Origin: Candidatus Nanoarchaeia archaeon
GTDB taxonomy: Archaea; Nanobdellota; Nanobdellia; Woesearchaeales; JANQNE01
Direction: 5' to 3'
Length of the DNA stretch: 64,000 bases
NCBI GenBank assembly: GCA_028279725.1
Contig: JANQNE010000002.1
Location: 62,001 to 126,000 of the forward strand
Part shown: positions 47,216 to 56,725 of the stretch, one piece after another
How the letters are laid out: the number at the start of each line of letters is the position of its first letter
Position numbering within the stretch: the first letter of the stretch is position 1
Position numbers and translations under genes: made by a program
The notes under the pieces: generated by a model
Told to the model about the DNA's origin: nothing
Databases searched by the model: none
Seen by the model: the letters and a program-made list of their open reading frames with translations, nothing else

Positions 47216-47857
47216 ATGAGCGGTCACTTCACTGTTAGTTCTGAAGAAGTTGAGAATCTAAGTGAGAGATCTCTTAAGAATTTTATGAAGCATGTTCTTA
47301 CAGTTACGAAGAAAGAAGAAGACAGAGCTAAAGCTAGAGATGCTTTAGCAAAGCACTTACAGAAGATAAAAAAAGAAGCTAAAACAACGAAGAAAAGCAA
47401 AGATACATTGAATAAACACTTAGTAGAACTGGAGAATAAAGTTCAGGATCTTCTGGAGAAAGAAGCTAAATTATTACGTGGACAAGAGTATGAGAACAAG
47501 ACTATCCAGGAATTGAGGAAGAAAATTGAAGATCTGGAAGAGCAGCTTATACAGAAGGATGCTGAGAACAGGAACCTATTGAACATAAACAGAGAGAATA
47601 TCCAGACAATGCAAATATCAATCAATGCTTTGAGAGCTAAGCTTAAGGAATATATCGAAGAGAGGACAGAAAGAGAGAGAAAGATGTTGGAGCTGGAGAA
47701 CAAGATCAATCTTAAAGTCAGATATAAAGAGCCTGCTGCTTTAAAGAAATTAGAGCAGAAATATATCGATCTGAAGAATAAGGAGAAGTCTGATGAAGAG
47801 ACCTTGAATAAGCTGAGAGAAAGGATAAATCTTCTGAGAGAGAAAGCAAGGAATTAG
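47216..47857 (+). CDS. Coiled-coil protein, 213 residues
   Basis: From ATG 47216, 2 nt after the upstream stop. Nearly continuous Lys/Glu/Leu heptads (KQKLVELENKV-type) with no other domain. An ATG at 47195 would overlap the upstream gene and seems unlikely. Probably a partner of the Pro-rich protein. Confidence 0.7.
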   Translation: MSGHFTVSSEEVENLSERSLKNFMKHVLTVTKKEEDRAKARDALAKHLQKIKKEAKTTKKSKDTLNKHLVELENKVQDLLEKEAKLLRGQEYENKTIQELRKKIEDLEEQLIQKDAENRNLLNINRENIQTMQISINALRAKLKEYIEERTERERKMLELENKINLKVRYKEPAALKKLEQKYIDLKNKEKSDEETLNKLRERINLLREKARN

Positions 47858-48420
47858 ATCTCTTCAAGTATATTTTTTCTAGAGTAGTCAACCTTATTTG
47901 ACTTTAATATATCTTCAAAGACAGCAGAATTTTCTATCGGTATCTTGACAGCACCATTGACTATCCTTTTACCATCTAATTCTTCAATCATGCCTTTTGT
48001 CCCTCTTCCTGCAAGGATATAATTGAACCTTACCTTATCGGAATGATCTAAATCTTTTAGATTGTACCAAAAAAGCGTGAATGACTTAAATCCGAGAACT
48101 TCGCAGAATTTCTTATTCTTGAATATGCTGACTCCTTCTAGTAAAATCCCTGTTCTTGCTAGAAATTCAGAGGAGAACAGATCTTTAATATGTATCTGTT
48201 TTATGTCGATGTTCTTGTCTGTTATTCTGCTTCTTAGCTTATTTTTTATCTCCTGAACCTTATCAAGCCTTTCTCTTAATGATCCCTGCAAGAAGATAAC
48301 TAAGATGTCTATGTCTCCTGCAGATATTTTACCCTTTACAAGGGAACCATAAATAACAATGTCAAATACCTTTTTATCTTTCTTTTCAGATTCCAAGTGT
48401 TTTTTTAATGTTTTCAGCAT
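47854..48420 (-). CDS. MNT-type nucleotidyltransferase
   Basis: 188 residues. VIYGSLVKGKISAGDIDILV is the GS-x10-D-x-D motif of pol-beta-like minimal nucleotidyltransferases. It overlaps a HEPN-like gene by 35 nt. HEPN/MNT pairs usually act as toxin and antidote, where the MNT protein AMPylates the HEPN RNase; that role here is inferred. It is longer than simple MntA (about 140), with a C-terminal extension. Confidence 0.75.
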   Translation of the reverse strand: MLKTLKKHLESEKKDKKVFDIVIYGSLVKGKISAGDIDILVIFLQGSLRERLDKVQEIKNKLRSRITDKNIDIKQIHIKDLFSSEFLARTGILLEGVSIFKNKKFCEVLGFKSFTLFWYNLKDLDHSDKVRFNYILAGRGTKGMIEELDGKRIVNGAVKIPIENSAVFEDILKSNKVDYSRKNILEEI

Positions 48421-48724
48421 CTTCTCTAAGTAATTCAGCAGATTCTTTGTCCATCTTTTTTGTATAGCTTTCCTGATAGAATGGGAAATCTCTATCTACA
48501 ATCTTGTATATTTCAGGATGTTTTTCTTCAAGAATCCTGAACCTATTCGTGTGCGATGAAGGGATTAATCCTTCTTTTTTTAATATGTACAGATCACATA
48601 ATGCTACAAGTGCCTTGAAGAACAGAGTAGTAGCGCTGTTGTATTTTCCTTTATCTAATGCTTCCATGCCTAAGCTAAAGTATTCGTTGAAATTTTCAGT
48701 CAGGATCTCTTTTTTATCACTCAT
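48386..48724 (-). CDS. HEPN-like helical protein
   Basis: 112 residues from ATG 48724. Helical, with FSLGMEALDKGKYNSATTLFFKALVALCDLYI, the usual HEPN start. I do not see a clear R-x4-6-H RNase motif, so activity is uncertain. The longer frame to 48799 runs through the operator sites and is rejected. Leaderless promoter with TTTAAATAC about 30 nt upstream. Confidence 0.65.
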   Translation of the reverse strand: MSDKKEILTENFNEYFSLGMEALDKGKYNSATTLFFKALVALCDLYILKKEGLIPSSHTNRFRILEEKHPEIYKIVDRDFPFYQESYTKKMDKESAELLREDAENIKKTLGI

Positions 48725-48725
48725 G

Positions 48726-48836
48726 TTGTAATATACAACAGTATACAAGTATTTAAACTTTTCTGTTGTATAGTACATCTTTGTTGTATTATACAACATA
48801 AATCATGTCTTCATGAGTATTGGTTGTATAGTACAA
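48726..48836. promoter_or_regulatory. Four palindromic operators upstream of the HEPN/MNT genes
   Basis: TTGTA-N3-TACAA at 48726, 48766 (last base changed), 48784 and 48824. Spacings are 40, 18 and 40 nt. The first site overlaps the predicted transcription start and ATG, so binding should repress. Confidence 0.75.
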
Positions 48837-48928
48837 CAATATGTCTTCTGAGAGAGAACGCTAGACATTGAATAGCATGCTTTGTTCTGATTTAAATTAA
48901 AAAATAAAAAAGAAAAAGTTAATAGAAA

Positions 48929-49099
48929 TTACAAATCCTTAGCCATAACAGTTCTTCTTCCGTTACCTTCTGCTCTTGCGCAAGCATCTTTTACAAGCTG
49001 CTCAATCTTTACGTTCAGAGCATCTGCAAGATCTCCTGCAACGTTATAACCTTTTGCTACGTCTTTTATTTTTGCTTTTACAACTAAATTTTCTGCCAT
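48929..49099 (-). CDS. Minimal histone-fold (DUF1931-like) protein, 56 residues
   Basis: Ends AEGNGRRTVMAKDL, the typical final strand-loop and helix start of archaeal histones; the middle (NVAGDLADALNVKIEQLVKD) is the long alpha-2. It starts MAENLVVKAKIKDVAKG. Preceded by GGGGTGAAACAAA. DNA binding is likely; related short proteins occur in archaea and some bacteria. Confidence 0.75.
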   Translation of the reverse strand: MAENLVVKAKIKDVAKGYNVAGDLADALNVKIEQLVKDACARAEGNGRRTVMAKDL

Positions 49100-49196
49100 T
49101 TTGTTTCACCCCTACAATTGTTTATGAAAATAAAAACAAAGTCTATTTATAAACTTTTTGGTAAATTCTTGGGTTTCAGGCTGTTTAGAGCTTGAA

Positions 49197-49340
49197 TTAG
49201 AAAGCTGCAATCAGGCCTAAAATACCAGCAATCACTAAATACCAGCCGATCAATAACCTCAATAACTTTGGGTATGATAATATAAGAAGACCCATAACTA
49301 AAGTCAGTACTGCCGGTGCTGCTAAAAAAACATTTGCCAT
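49197..49340 (-). CDS. Small membrane protein, DUF3096-like, 47 residues
   Basis: Two helices; LLILSYPKLLRLLIGWYLVI then AGILGLIAAF fits the DUF3096 pattern of short archaeal membrane proteins. GGTGATATCT precedes the ATG. Confidence 0.6.
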   Translation of the reverse strand: MANVFLAAPAVLTLVMGLLILSYPKLLRLLIGWYLVIAGILGLIAAF

Positions 49341-49400
49341 AGATATCACCAAAAGAACTAAAATTGTTATCGTTAATAAATTTTTAGGAAATCTTTATTA

Positions 49401-50732
49401 ATGGATATTCTTTTAATTGAGCAAAAGATGGTGAAAGAAGAGCTAAAGCGATTGTCAAGGACTGAAAGGATACAGAATGCTGCAAAGCAGTACAGATGGC
49501 TGATAAATGAGGCTTTTGGCAGGAAGGTTTCTTTAGATACTCTCAAGCACGATCTTGAGAGATGGAAACAGGATGATAATTTTATGGATCTATTAGGAGA
49601 GGGTGATCTTAAGTTTCTGATCTACTGTAAGGATAATCTTGTAAGGAAAGATCCACAGCATCCTATCCTTTATTTTATGAGGGGCCTGGAGAATGAATAT
49701 GAAAGAATCCATGGAAAGATCCAAGGTCCAGAAGCTCCTGCTGAGTTTAAGAAATATTTTGATTATTTTTGTGATTTTGCGATAAATTACAGATATATCG
49801 GTGATGATTCGAGACATACTATCAACATATTGGATTCAAATCTTGCATCTCAGGTATATACAGAGGAGAATGACAAAGACAGAGAAGGAAACCCGATATA
49901 CTATTCTCCATGTCCGCAGAACCTTAAGACATTATTCTTAAAGAGAAACCAGAGGCTGATAACTTATATGGCTTATATAGAGATGACTGTGCAGGACTGG
50001 CAAAAGAGAAAGATAGAAAGCCTTATACCTGGTTCACAATATAATGCAGTTGAAAGAAGAATCCTCAATAATAATCTCATAGCTACACCAAGAGATGATC
50101 TTACAAGATACAGAAATAAGTTCGGAAGGATGAAATCTTTATGCTTTGATATCCTTACAGACAGAAAATATACAGGTTTTTTTGTCAAAGAGATAAACAA
50201 GCTAATGACAGATATGATAAGGGTGTATGATCATCTTGGAATAAAAAATATTGATGGAGGAGATCTTTCTGACAGTGATGTTAGTGCAAAAGGAGGACCT
50301 ATAGAAGCTTTCAGGAGGATAACCATAAGGCTTTATGCTGTAATGCTGCATTATCTTGTGTCTATAAATGGGCATTATTTTGATATAGCTGAAGAGATCA
50401 GGAGGAGGAAAGGAGGGCATGACAAGAATTTTGCAGGGAATATCATGGCTGACCTTCAGATGTGGGTTGTCAGGGCTGTGATAGGAACTCTTTATCCTCA
50501 TAAGAAAGTTAAGCTGTATACGATGGATATGGATTTTGATGCAGTTGTAGCTGTTATAGAAAAAAAGATAGATGATGAGAATGCATTTCCAACATTCTCA
50601 TGGATGGATGAAGTGAGAGAAGATATACTGATGAAAGCTTTAGACCTGTTATGGATGCAGAGAGAAAAAGATCTTATCTATAGGGACAGCAGGCTTATGG
50701 CAAGCAAGTGTAAAGAACTCTTGGCAGCTTAA
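49401..50732 (+). CDS. Hypothetical soluble protein, 443 residues
   Basis: Not recognised. Mixed alpha-helical, Arg/Asp-rich, no membrane segment and no clear nucleotide-binding motif. Start appears leaderless (AT-rich with TAATAAATTT upstream, no SD). Its 3' end overlaps the convergent gene by 4 nt. Confidence 0.65.
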   Translation: MDILLIEQKMVKEELKRLSRTERIQNAAKQYRWLINEAFGRKVSLDTLKHDLERWKQDDNFMDLLGEGDLKFLIYCKDNLVRKDPQHPILYFMRGLENEYERIHGKIQGPEAPAEFKKYFDYFCDFAINYRYIGDDSRHTINILDSNLASQVYTEENDKDREGNPIYYSPCPQNLKTLFLKRNQRLITYMAYIEMTVQDWQKRKIESLIPGSQYNAVERRILNNNLIATPRDDLTRYRNKFGRMKSLCFDILTDRKYTGFFVKEINKLMTDMIRVYDHLGIKNIDGGDLSDSDVSAKGGPIEAFRRITIRLYAVMLHYLVSINGHYFDIAEEIRRRKGGHDKNFAGNIMADLQMWVVRAVIGTLYPHKKVKLYTMDMDFDAVVAVIEKKIDDENAFPTFSWMDEVREDILMKALDLLWMQREKDLIYRDSRLMASKCKELLAA

Positions 50733-51223
50733 TCCAGGGATCTTAATTCTAATCCATATAATATAGGAGATTTGTATATGCTTTCTGCCTTATGAGAAAG
50801 TTCTCTTAAGGTGTCTTTTGATATTCTTTCATGTGTGAACAATCCCTGCAATAGAGAATAAACACAGGCTTCTTCAACCATTGTTCTTGAATGGATGATT
50901 ATGCCTTCTGTGTGGTCTTGATTTTCTATAGGGAAATTATCATCGGTCTGTGCGAATATATCATCGATGAACCTGTCCTGTTCTCTAAGGTGTTTCCAAA
51001 GATCATAGCTTCTTCCTAATGAGCGTAGTGTTGTAAGTTTGAAATCTTTTGGAAGGTATTGTGCCAGCTCTTCTCTGATCACTTCTTCGAAAGAAATATT
51101 TTCTGAGTCTGCTATATCTTTGTACTCTTTCAGATAAAGAAAAGCGTCCTCACTATCTGAGAACCTGATATTGTCGATAAGGCTGCGTGGATATGTCTCT
51201 GATAGTCGAATAATCTGTCCCAT
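50729..51223 (-). CDS. Hypothetical soluble protein, 164 residues
   Basis: Not recognised. Acidic and helical (FEEVIREELAQYLPKDF). AAGATTTATATATG lies about 30 nt before the ATG, so it has its own leaderless promoter. Confidence 0.65.
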   Translation of the reverse strand: MGQIIRLSETYPRSLIDNIRFSDSEDAFLYLKEYKDIADSENISFEEVIREELAQYLPKDFKLTTLRSLGRSYDLWKHLREQDRFIDDIFAQTDDNFPIENQDHTEGIIIHSRTMVEEACVYSLLQGLFTHERISKDTLRELSHKAESIYKSPILYGLELRSLD

Positions 51224-51299
51224 AAGTCCCCCGTTATCTGTATGTTCTTAGGAGTTAGTCATATATAAATCTTTTGGTTTTTTTGCCACTTTTTAGTGG

Positions 51300-52970
51300 T
51301 TACTTATGACAAAACCAGAACTTGTATTTTTTATCTTTTGAGTCTAATCTTACGAATCCGAACCTTTCGAACTGAATTATCTGTCCTTCTTTTACTGATT
51401 TAAGGTTGGATTCTGCCAGTCCTTCTATGATTGTGTTATCTGGCATTAGAATCTCTACATCGATTAATTTATCTTCTTTTGGAAGCCAGTGGATGATCTT
51501 TGATCCTGAGTTCTTGAAAGTCTTGTAATCTTTAGATTCAAAGACTAGTTTGTCTCCTTTTTTTATGAAGTTTAGACAGTCCATCAGCCTGATCAGTTCT
51601 TCATCTTTGAAAGAATCGTAATCCTGCTGAGTTAAGTAGAATGAGTCTGTTGTCTTGAATTTTCTTCCTCCTTTTTTATGTTCTGGGTGAAGATCAAGTT
51701 CTATCTTCTGTTCTTCTGCGTTTTCTATAATGACTTCTTTTGGGAAAGGTATGAAGAAGTATCTGTTTGATTTTGAATCAATGATATCTTTGTTGAAAGC
51801 GTTTATTGTCTTGAAGAATTCATCTATCTCTACAGATTTGTCGTTTCTTGTCACTCCTATCTCTGTTGCGAATTTTCTCAAAGCTTCTGGCTGATATCCT
51901 CTTCTTCTTAGTGCTGGGAGGAAAGGTATTCTGATGTCATCCCATCCTGTGAACTTTTTTTCATCTATCTTTTCTTTTGTTTTTGTGCAGGAGACTTCAA
52001 AGCCTTCGAAGTTGATCCTTCCAACTGAAATAGCGATTGGTGTTGGTTTTTTTAGTGCTTTGTGGATCATCTCCTGCCTTTTTGCGTTATCAGCATGATC
52101 TTTTCCTCTTAATGCATGAGTTATCCCTAATTCCATGTCGTCGATTGCTACAGAGAAGTTCATCAATGGCCATACTCTGTATTTTTTCTTTGTTCTTGGA
52201 TGTTCTGCATCGTTGATTCTTAGAAGGGGAAAGTCTCTCATCGCAGGATTTTTGTGTTTTATGTCTGATTTAAATCTTACAACAGCTTCTCCCATCTCAT
52301 AGCCTTTGAACATCTTCCTGAATCTTTCCTGATTTTGTTTTGGAGAGAGATCCCTGCAAGGGCATGGAACTGATTTAGAGATCATCTCTTTATATTTTAG
52401 AGGATCACATTCACAAACATATAAATGACCTTCTGCTAACAGTTTTTCTGCGTAGAGGTAGTATGTATCCATCCTGTCTGACTGGATTATTATTTCGCTT
52501 ACTTTATTTTCACATAGCCAGTTTGCATCTTCTGGAATAAGATCATATGCTGGCGGGTAAATCTTGTCTGGGTTAGTGTCTTCTATACGGATAATAAATT
52601 TTCCTTTGTATTTTTTTGTGTATTCATAGTTTAATCCGATAATATACGCATGACCTATATGCAATGGGCCTGATGGAGAAGGAGCAACTCTCATTATAAC
52701 TTTCTTTTTTACATCAGGAAGCTCTTTTAGTCCTTCCTGTTTTTCTCTTTTAGTTTCTTCTACACCACCAAGATCATTTAACCTGTCTTTCTGGTCTTCT
52801 GGATCCATCATATTGACTTCTTTTATTATTTCATTTACTTCTTTAGCTATCTCTTTTGGATCCTTGTCTTTGAATTTGCTGAGCATCTTTCCGATGACAG
52901 CACCAGGATTAGCTTTTCCGTTGAATTTTACTGCATTTGCTAATGCTTGTTTAAGGATTTCTTCCTTCAT
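51300..52970 (-). CDS. gltX: Glutamyl-tRNA synthetase, archaeal type
   Basis: 556 residues. Class I signatures: RVAPSPSGPLHIGHAYI (HIGH) near residue 100 and CTKTKEKIDEKKFTGWDDIR as the KMSKS-equivalent region; the C-terminus is the beta-barrel anticodon-binding type of archaeal/eukaryotic GluRS. It charges tRNA-Glu (and tRNA-Gln where GatDE is used). TTTTTATAC lies about 30 nt upstream; leaderless. Confidence 0.96.
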   Translation of the reverse strand: MKEEILKQALANAVKFNGKANPGAVIGKMLSKFKDKDPKEIAKEVNEIIKEVNMMDPEDQKDRLNDLGGVEETKREKQEGLKELPDVKKKVIMRVAPSPSGPLHIGHAYIIGLNYEYTKKYKGKFIIRIEDTNPDKIYPPAYDLIPEDANWLCENKVSEIIIQSDRMDTYYLYAEKLLAEGHLYVCECDPLKYKEMISKSVPCPCRDLSPKQNQERFRKMFKGYEMGEAVVRFKSDIKHKNPAMRDFPLLRINDAEHPRTKKKYRVWPLMNFSVAIDDMELGITHALRGKDHADNAKRQEMIHKALKKPTPIAISVGRINFEGFEVSCTKTKEKIDEKKFTGWDDIRIPFLPALRRRGYQPEALRKFATEIGVTRNDKSVEIDEFFKTINAFNKDIIDSKSNRYFFIPFPKEVIIENAEEQKIELDLHPEHKKGGRKFKTTDSFYLTQQDYDSFKDEELIRLMDCLNFIKKGDKLVFESKDYKTFKNSGSKIIHWLPKEDKLIDVEILMPDNTIIEGLAESNLKSVKEGQIIQFERFGFVRLDSKDKKYKFWFCHK

Positions 52971-53104
52971 AGCTGAAAATATTCGAGCTTTGTATAAAAA
53001 GATTGCTGTTACGATGTTCTTATTGTTTAGTGGTAAATTATAGAAAGGTTTATATATGATGAATTGTTAAAAGCTGTATATTTGATACATCAAAGTGGGG
53101 TTGG

Positions 53105-53296
53105 ATGACCTCTAGGAGTCTTCTTAGAGCATTATTTGATTTAGAAATGAAAAGTTACACTTTAGTCAAAAGAATAGCGAAGCATGGAAGACAGAATGTA
53201 ATAGTTATACCTTCAATATTACAAGATAAACTTAATCATGGGGCTATTGTCCAATTGAAGATAGATGTGTTGGGGAAAGATGAAGATAAATCCTGA
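53105..53296 (+). CDS. AbrB/MazE-like small DNA-binding protein
   Basis: 63 residues. TLVKRIAKHGRQNVIVIPS followed by LNHGAIVQLKIDVL resembles the swapped-hairpin SpoVT-AbrB fold. An internal ATG (53147) is an alternative start. GTTTATATATG at 53047 is its promoter. It lies 30 nt before the kinase gene, so may regulate or be co-transcribed with it. Confidence 0.55.
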   Translation: MTSRSLLRALFDLEMKSYTLVKRIAKHGRQNVIVIPSILQDKLNHGAIVQLKIDVLGKDEDKS

Positions 53297-53326
53297 TTTA
53301 TTTGGGGTTATCTAAACTATTGAAAG

Positions 53327-55657
53327 ATGTCAGAAGAAAAAGAATCTCTAGAAAGAGCGAAAGACTTGATAGCTGAAGAAGTTAATCTTTTTACGCTTTT
53401 TACTGCTGTATCTGAAGAAGAGTATTCTTTGTTAGAAAAAGAAGATTCTTTGACAGAAAAAGATGATTGTGGTTTAGTAGTGCATCTCAATCCATATAAA
53501 GTTAAAAAAGTACATCCTCATGAAATTATATCCATAGTTCATAGAAATAATAGGGTGGTGGAATCTTTAGGGACAAAAGGGTATTCATGCAAACTTAATT
53601 TTGATAAAGATGATCAAATTGGGATACGGATTAACCTCCCCAGGGATAAATTTGAGCGATTACAGTCTTCTGTTAACTCAAGATGCCTTGAGTTCCCAGA
53701 GGGTCTTAAGTCAGACATAATGGAGGCGTTAAAATTCCCTACTTTTGTGAAAGAAAAGGAAGAGTTGAAAGATAACCAATTAGACGGACATTTACCTGGA
53801 TTAGTGTATGAGTATTTTTTGTTATCCAATTATCAGGATATAGTTGAGTTTTCTGAGGGAGGCATGAGAAAAGTATACAAGGCAAATATAGGGGGTACTG
53901 ATAGTGAAATTGCAATTAAAGTTGATAAATTTCCTTCTACTGAGAAAACAAAAAAACTCTTTGGAAAAGGATACACTAATTATAATGAATTAGAAATTCT
54001 TAAAAGCATTAAAGATCCGTCCGGGCATAATCTTACTGGATTATATAACTTTGTTAATCTTGAGAAATTCGGTTATAGTGGAGTCATAACTATTGAAAAT
54101 TTTTTCAAAGGATCTGAAAATCTAGAGACTCGTATCAAAGGAAAAGAAACTATGAATATTAAATTCTCTGATAAAGAGATTGGTTCAATATTCTCTCAAT
54201 TAGTCAATGCTGTGAAATATTTGAACAGTGATGCAGGAATATATCATAGAGATATAAAACCTTCAAACGTGTTAATAAAAGGTGAAGGAAAAAATCTTGA
54301 ATTACGAGTTACTGATTTTGCTAATTCAAGGAAAGTTGAGGATGTCAAAAAAGAAGGTAAAAAATTTGATTCTACAGAAGGGGGAAGAGACACATTAGAC
54401 CCTTTCTTGCATTTTAGTGAAGAACCAGCACAATATGATCATAAATCTGAGATCTATTCTATTGGAGCAACCATGTATTATGCAATAACTGGAAAGCATT
54501 TATTCAGATCAGAACCACATGAAAGAAAAGCATATTTGCGTGAAGGGAGTAAAAGTATTCTAGATAAGAATAAAGGAACGATAAATGAAGAATATTATGA
54601 AAAAATATTGAAAAATGAACTAAAACGAGTTCCTGATAAATATAGATTTATAATTCATAGATGTGTGGCTAGTAGAGATAAAAGATATTCCAGTTTGAGT
54701 GAGCTTGAAGGGGATTTGCAGTATGTGATGAATCTTGGTTCTTTTGTAAAAAAAGCGATAGCTACTGTGGCTGGAATTATTATTATTGGTGGATTAACGT
54801 GGTATGGTGTATCAAAGAATTATGAACTGGATTCTGCGAAATGGGAGTTGAAATCAGCAAAAAATGAATTACACTCAACAAAAAATGAGTTGAATACTGT
54901 GAATGGTAACTTGCAGTCAACAGAGGAAGATTTACGTTCAAAAAACCAGGAATTATGGTTGAATAGATCTAAGTTACGTTCAAAAAACCAGGAATTATGG
55001 TTGAATAAACATGAATTAGATTTAAAAGAATGGGAATTAGGTTTTGTGAGTGATAGATTATATGGAGTGGAAGAGAAGCTATATTCAAAGGAACACGAAT
55101 TACATATGAATAATTCTGAGTTACGCTCAAAAGCCACTATAGAAAAAGAAAAATTTAGAAGAAGAAACAATGAACTGAAATCTGAAAATGAACATTTGAA
55201 AGAGAAAATAAAATCAGCGAGGGACTTATTTATTAGTGATTATGGTTCAGTAGGTTTATTGTCTATGAAAAATATAAATTGCATTAGACGTCATGTATCT
55301 GTGCTATTAGATGAATTCTCAAATGACACCCTCACCACTTTATCCTATCTTTATGACCCTAAGACGACTAGAAGAATTATAGGTAAAGTTGGCTCCCTAT
55401 ATTTTGGAGATATAGCTGATGAACTAAAGGATGAAGATCCATTTCTTTACGAACATATATTGGGAACTTTTAGAAGTTTTACATTTAATCATACACTACA
55501 TGCTACTAACAAATTTGACCAAGAGGAAGTCAGAAACTTGTTTCTTAAGGAGATAATTCCTATTGTTGATCGTGCGAAATCATCTCCAGCTAAATATAGG
55601 TATCATGTCACTTTTGATAGGGAATTGATGAAATGGGAGGCTAATAGTCAAAAATGA
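53327..55657 (+). CDS. Membrane Ser/Thr protein kinase with long coiled-coil region
   Basis: 776 residues. Kinase domain at about 170-485: EGGMRKVYKA (glycine loop), EIAIKVDKF (Lys), HRDIKPSNVLI (catalytic loop), VTDFANS (DFA in place of DFG), and SEIYSIGATMYYAITGKHLF. A single helix follows (AIATVAGIIIIGGLTWYGV, about 488-506), then about 150 residues of coiled coil with repeats of the type SKNQELWLN, two of them near-identical at DNA level (54931-54963 and 54973-55005), and a 130-residue helical C-terminus. A DFG-to-DFA change may weaken Mg binding. Classical Hanks kinases are uncommon in DPANN. Confidence 0.85.
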   Translation: MSEEKESLERAKDLIAEEVNLFTLFTAVSEEEYSLLEKEDSLTEKDDCGLVVHLNPYKVKKVHPHEIISIVHRNNRVVESLGTKGYSCKLNFDKDDQIGIRINLPRDKFERLQSSVNSRCLEFPEGLKSDIMEALKFPTFVKEKEELKDNQLDGHLPGLVYEYFLLSNYQDIVEFSEGGMRKVYKANIGGTDSEIAIKVDKFPSTEKTKKLFGKGYTNYNELEILKSIKDPSGHNLTGLYNFVNLEKFGYSGVITIENFFKGSENLETRIKGKETMNIKFSDKEIGSIFSQLVNAVKYLNSDAGIYHRDIKPSNVLIKGEGKNLELRVTDFANSRKVEDVKKEGKKFDSTEGGRDTLDPFLHFSEEPAQYDHKSEIYSIGATMYYAITGKHLFRSEPHERKAYLREGSKSILDKNKGTINEEYYEKILKNELKRVPDKYRFIIHRCVASRDKRYSSLSELEGDLQYVMNLGSFVKKAIATVAGIIIIGGLTWYGVSKNYELDSAKWELKSAKNELHSTKNELNTVNGNLQSTEEDLRSKNQELWLNRSKLRSKNQELWLNKHELDLKEWELGFVSDRLYGVEEKLYSKEHELHMNNSELRSKATIEKEKFRRRNNELKSENEHLKEKIKSARDLFISDYGSVGLLSMKNINCIRRHVSVLLDEFSNDTLTTLSYLYDPKTTRRIIGKVGSLYFGDIADELKDEDPFLYEHILGTFRSFTFNHTLHATNKFDQEEVRNLFLKEIIPIVDRAKSSPAKYRYHVTFDRELMKWEANSQK

Positions 55658-55692
55658 GGGGCGCAAAGTAATCATATCGTCGAACGGGAATT

Positions 55693-56598
55693 CTATCTAA
55701 TCAATATCCCCATCAACGGACTTGTCGAAAGATGGGTGTTTCTGATCATATCTAGTATGCTATATAGAAGAATAGATTCTTGAGGTCTTTTTTTAAGCAG
55801 AGCATATCCTTTTTCGTATATCAATCTATGTTCTTTAACATGTATCTCTCCAATGAGTTTTAAATCTCTTTTAAGGTATGTTTCTTTTAATAAATTAAAG
55901 AATTCTTTAGCGTTTTCTAATAGTGAGGTTAATTCCTTAGAAGCTTTAATATCTGTTTTTTCAAGATCTTTATTGAATTGGTAGATCTTCCTGTCGACAT
56001 GAATTATTGTTGAGAAAAAAGCCCAATAGAAAATTGCCTTGCTTTCTGCGATTCTTTTTTTGCTTATAGCCCTCCTACAGAAATTATCATATTCAATGGC
56101 TTTTTGAGCTAGTTCTTTGTTTTTCTTAAGATCTACTTCTCCTTTCTTTGTGTATTCTATTGTGTTATCAAGATGAATAGAAACTATCTGTAAGATTTTT
56201 ATAAATATGGAATTAAAATCATCAGTATTTGGTTCTGCAACACTTTCTACAATACAAAGATTTTCCTTTGTTTCTAGAATCTCAAAACCAAGCAACATGT
56301 TTGATACAGTTTCATTTATTAGGTTAAGTTGTTTTTGGGTCTTGAATTTAATCCTTAAGACATCATATCCTGCTCTGTAAGCATTTGCGAGCATAGTTCT
56401 AATTGTAGTCATCAATTCATGGCTTATGTCGAGATTTACTGAATTTTTATCTCCCTTAGCTTCTGTAGATAGAATAAGCTTACCTTCTACTTCATCAACT
56501 TCAATCTCTTCTTTTCCTTCAAGACCTTTATCCTTAATCCATTTCTTTGGTAAAGTTACAGTATAGGAATCTTTTTGCTTGATGATTTTTCTCTTCAT
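55693..56598 (-). CDS. AbrB-PhoU fusion regulator
   Basis: 301 residues. The N-terminus (MKRKIIKQKDSYTVTLPKKW...KLILSTE) is a SpoVT-AbrB DNA-binding domain; the rest is helical with PhoU-like repeats. Archaeal proteins of this layout are annotated as phosphate uptake regulators. No pst genes are in the window. CATTTAAATAAG lies about 30 nt before the ATG. Confidence 0.8.
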   Translation of the reverse strand: MKRKIIKQKDSYTVTLPKKWIKDKGLEGKEEIEVDEVEGKLILSTEAKGDKNSVNLDISHELMTTIRTMLANAYRAGYDVLRIKFKTQKQLNLINETVSNMLLGFEILETKENLCIVESVAEPNTDDFNSIFIKILQIVSIHLDNTIEYTKKGEVDLKKNKELAQKAIEYDNFCRRAISKKRIAESKAIFYWAFFSTIIHVDRKIYQFNKDLEKTDIKASKELTSLLENAKEFFNLLKETYLKRDLKLIGEIHVKEHRLIYEKGYALLKKRPQESILLYSILDMIRNTHLSTSPLMGILIR

Positions 56599-56725
56599 AG
56601 ATGATTGTTAAGACACTCTCTTATTTAAATGTTTCTAAACCGTACGAAACATACGAAAAATATGGGAAACGTATATATATTTATTGTACTAACTAAGAGT
56701 GGTAATACATTTTGGGGGATATGGG

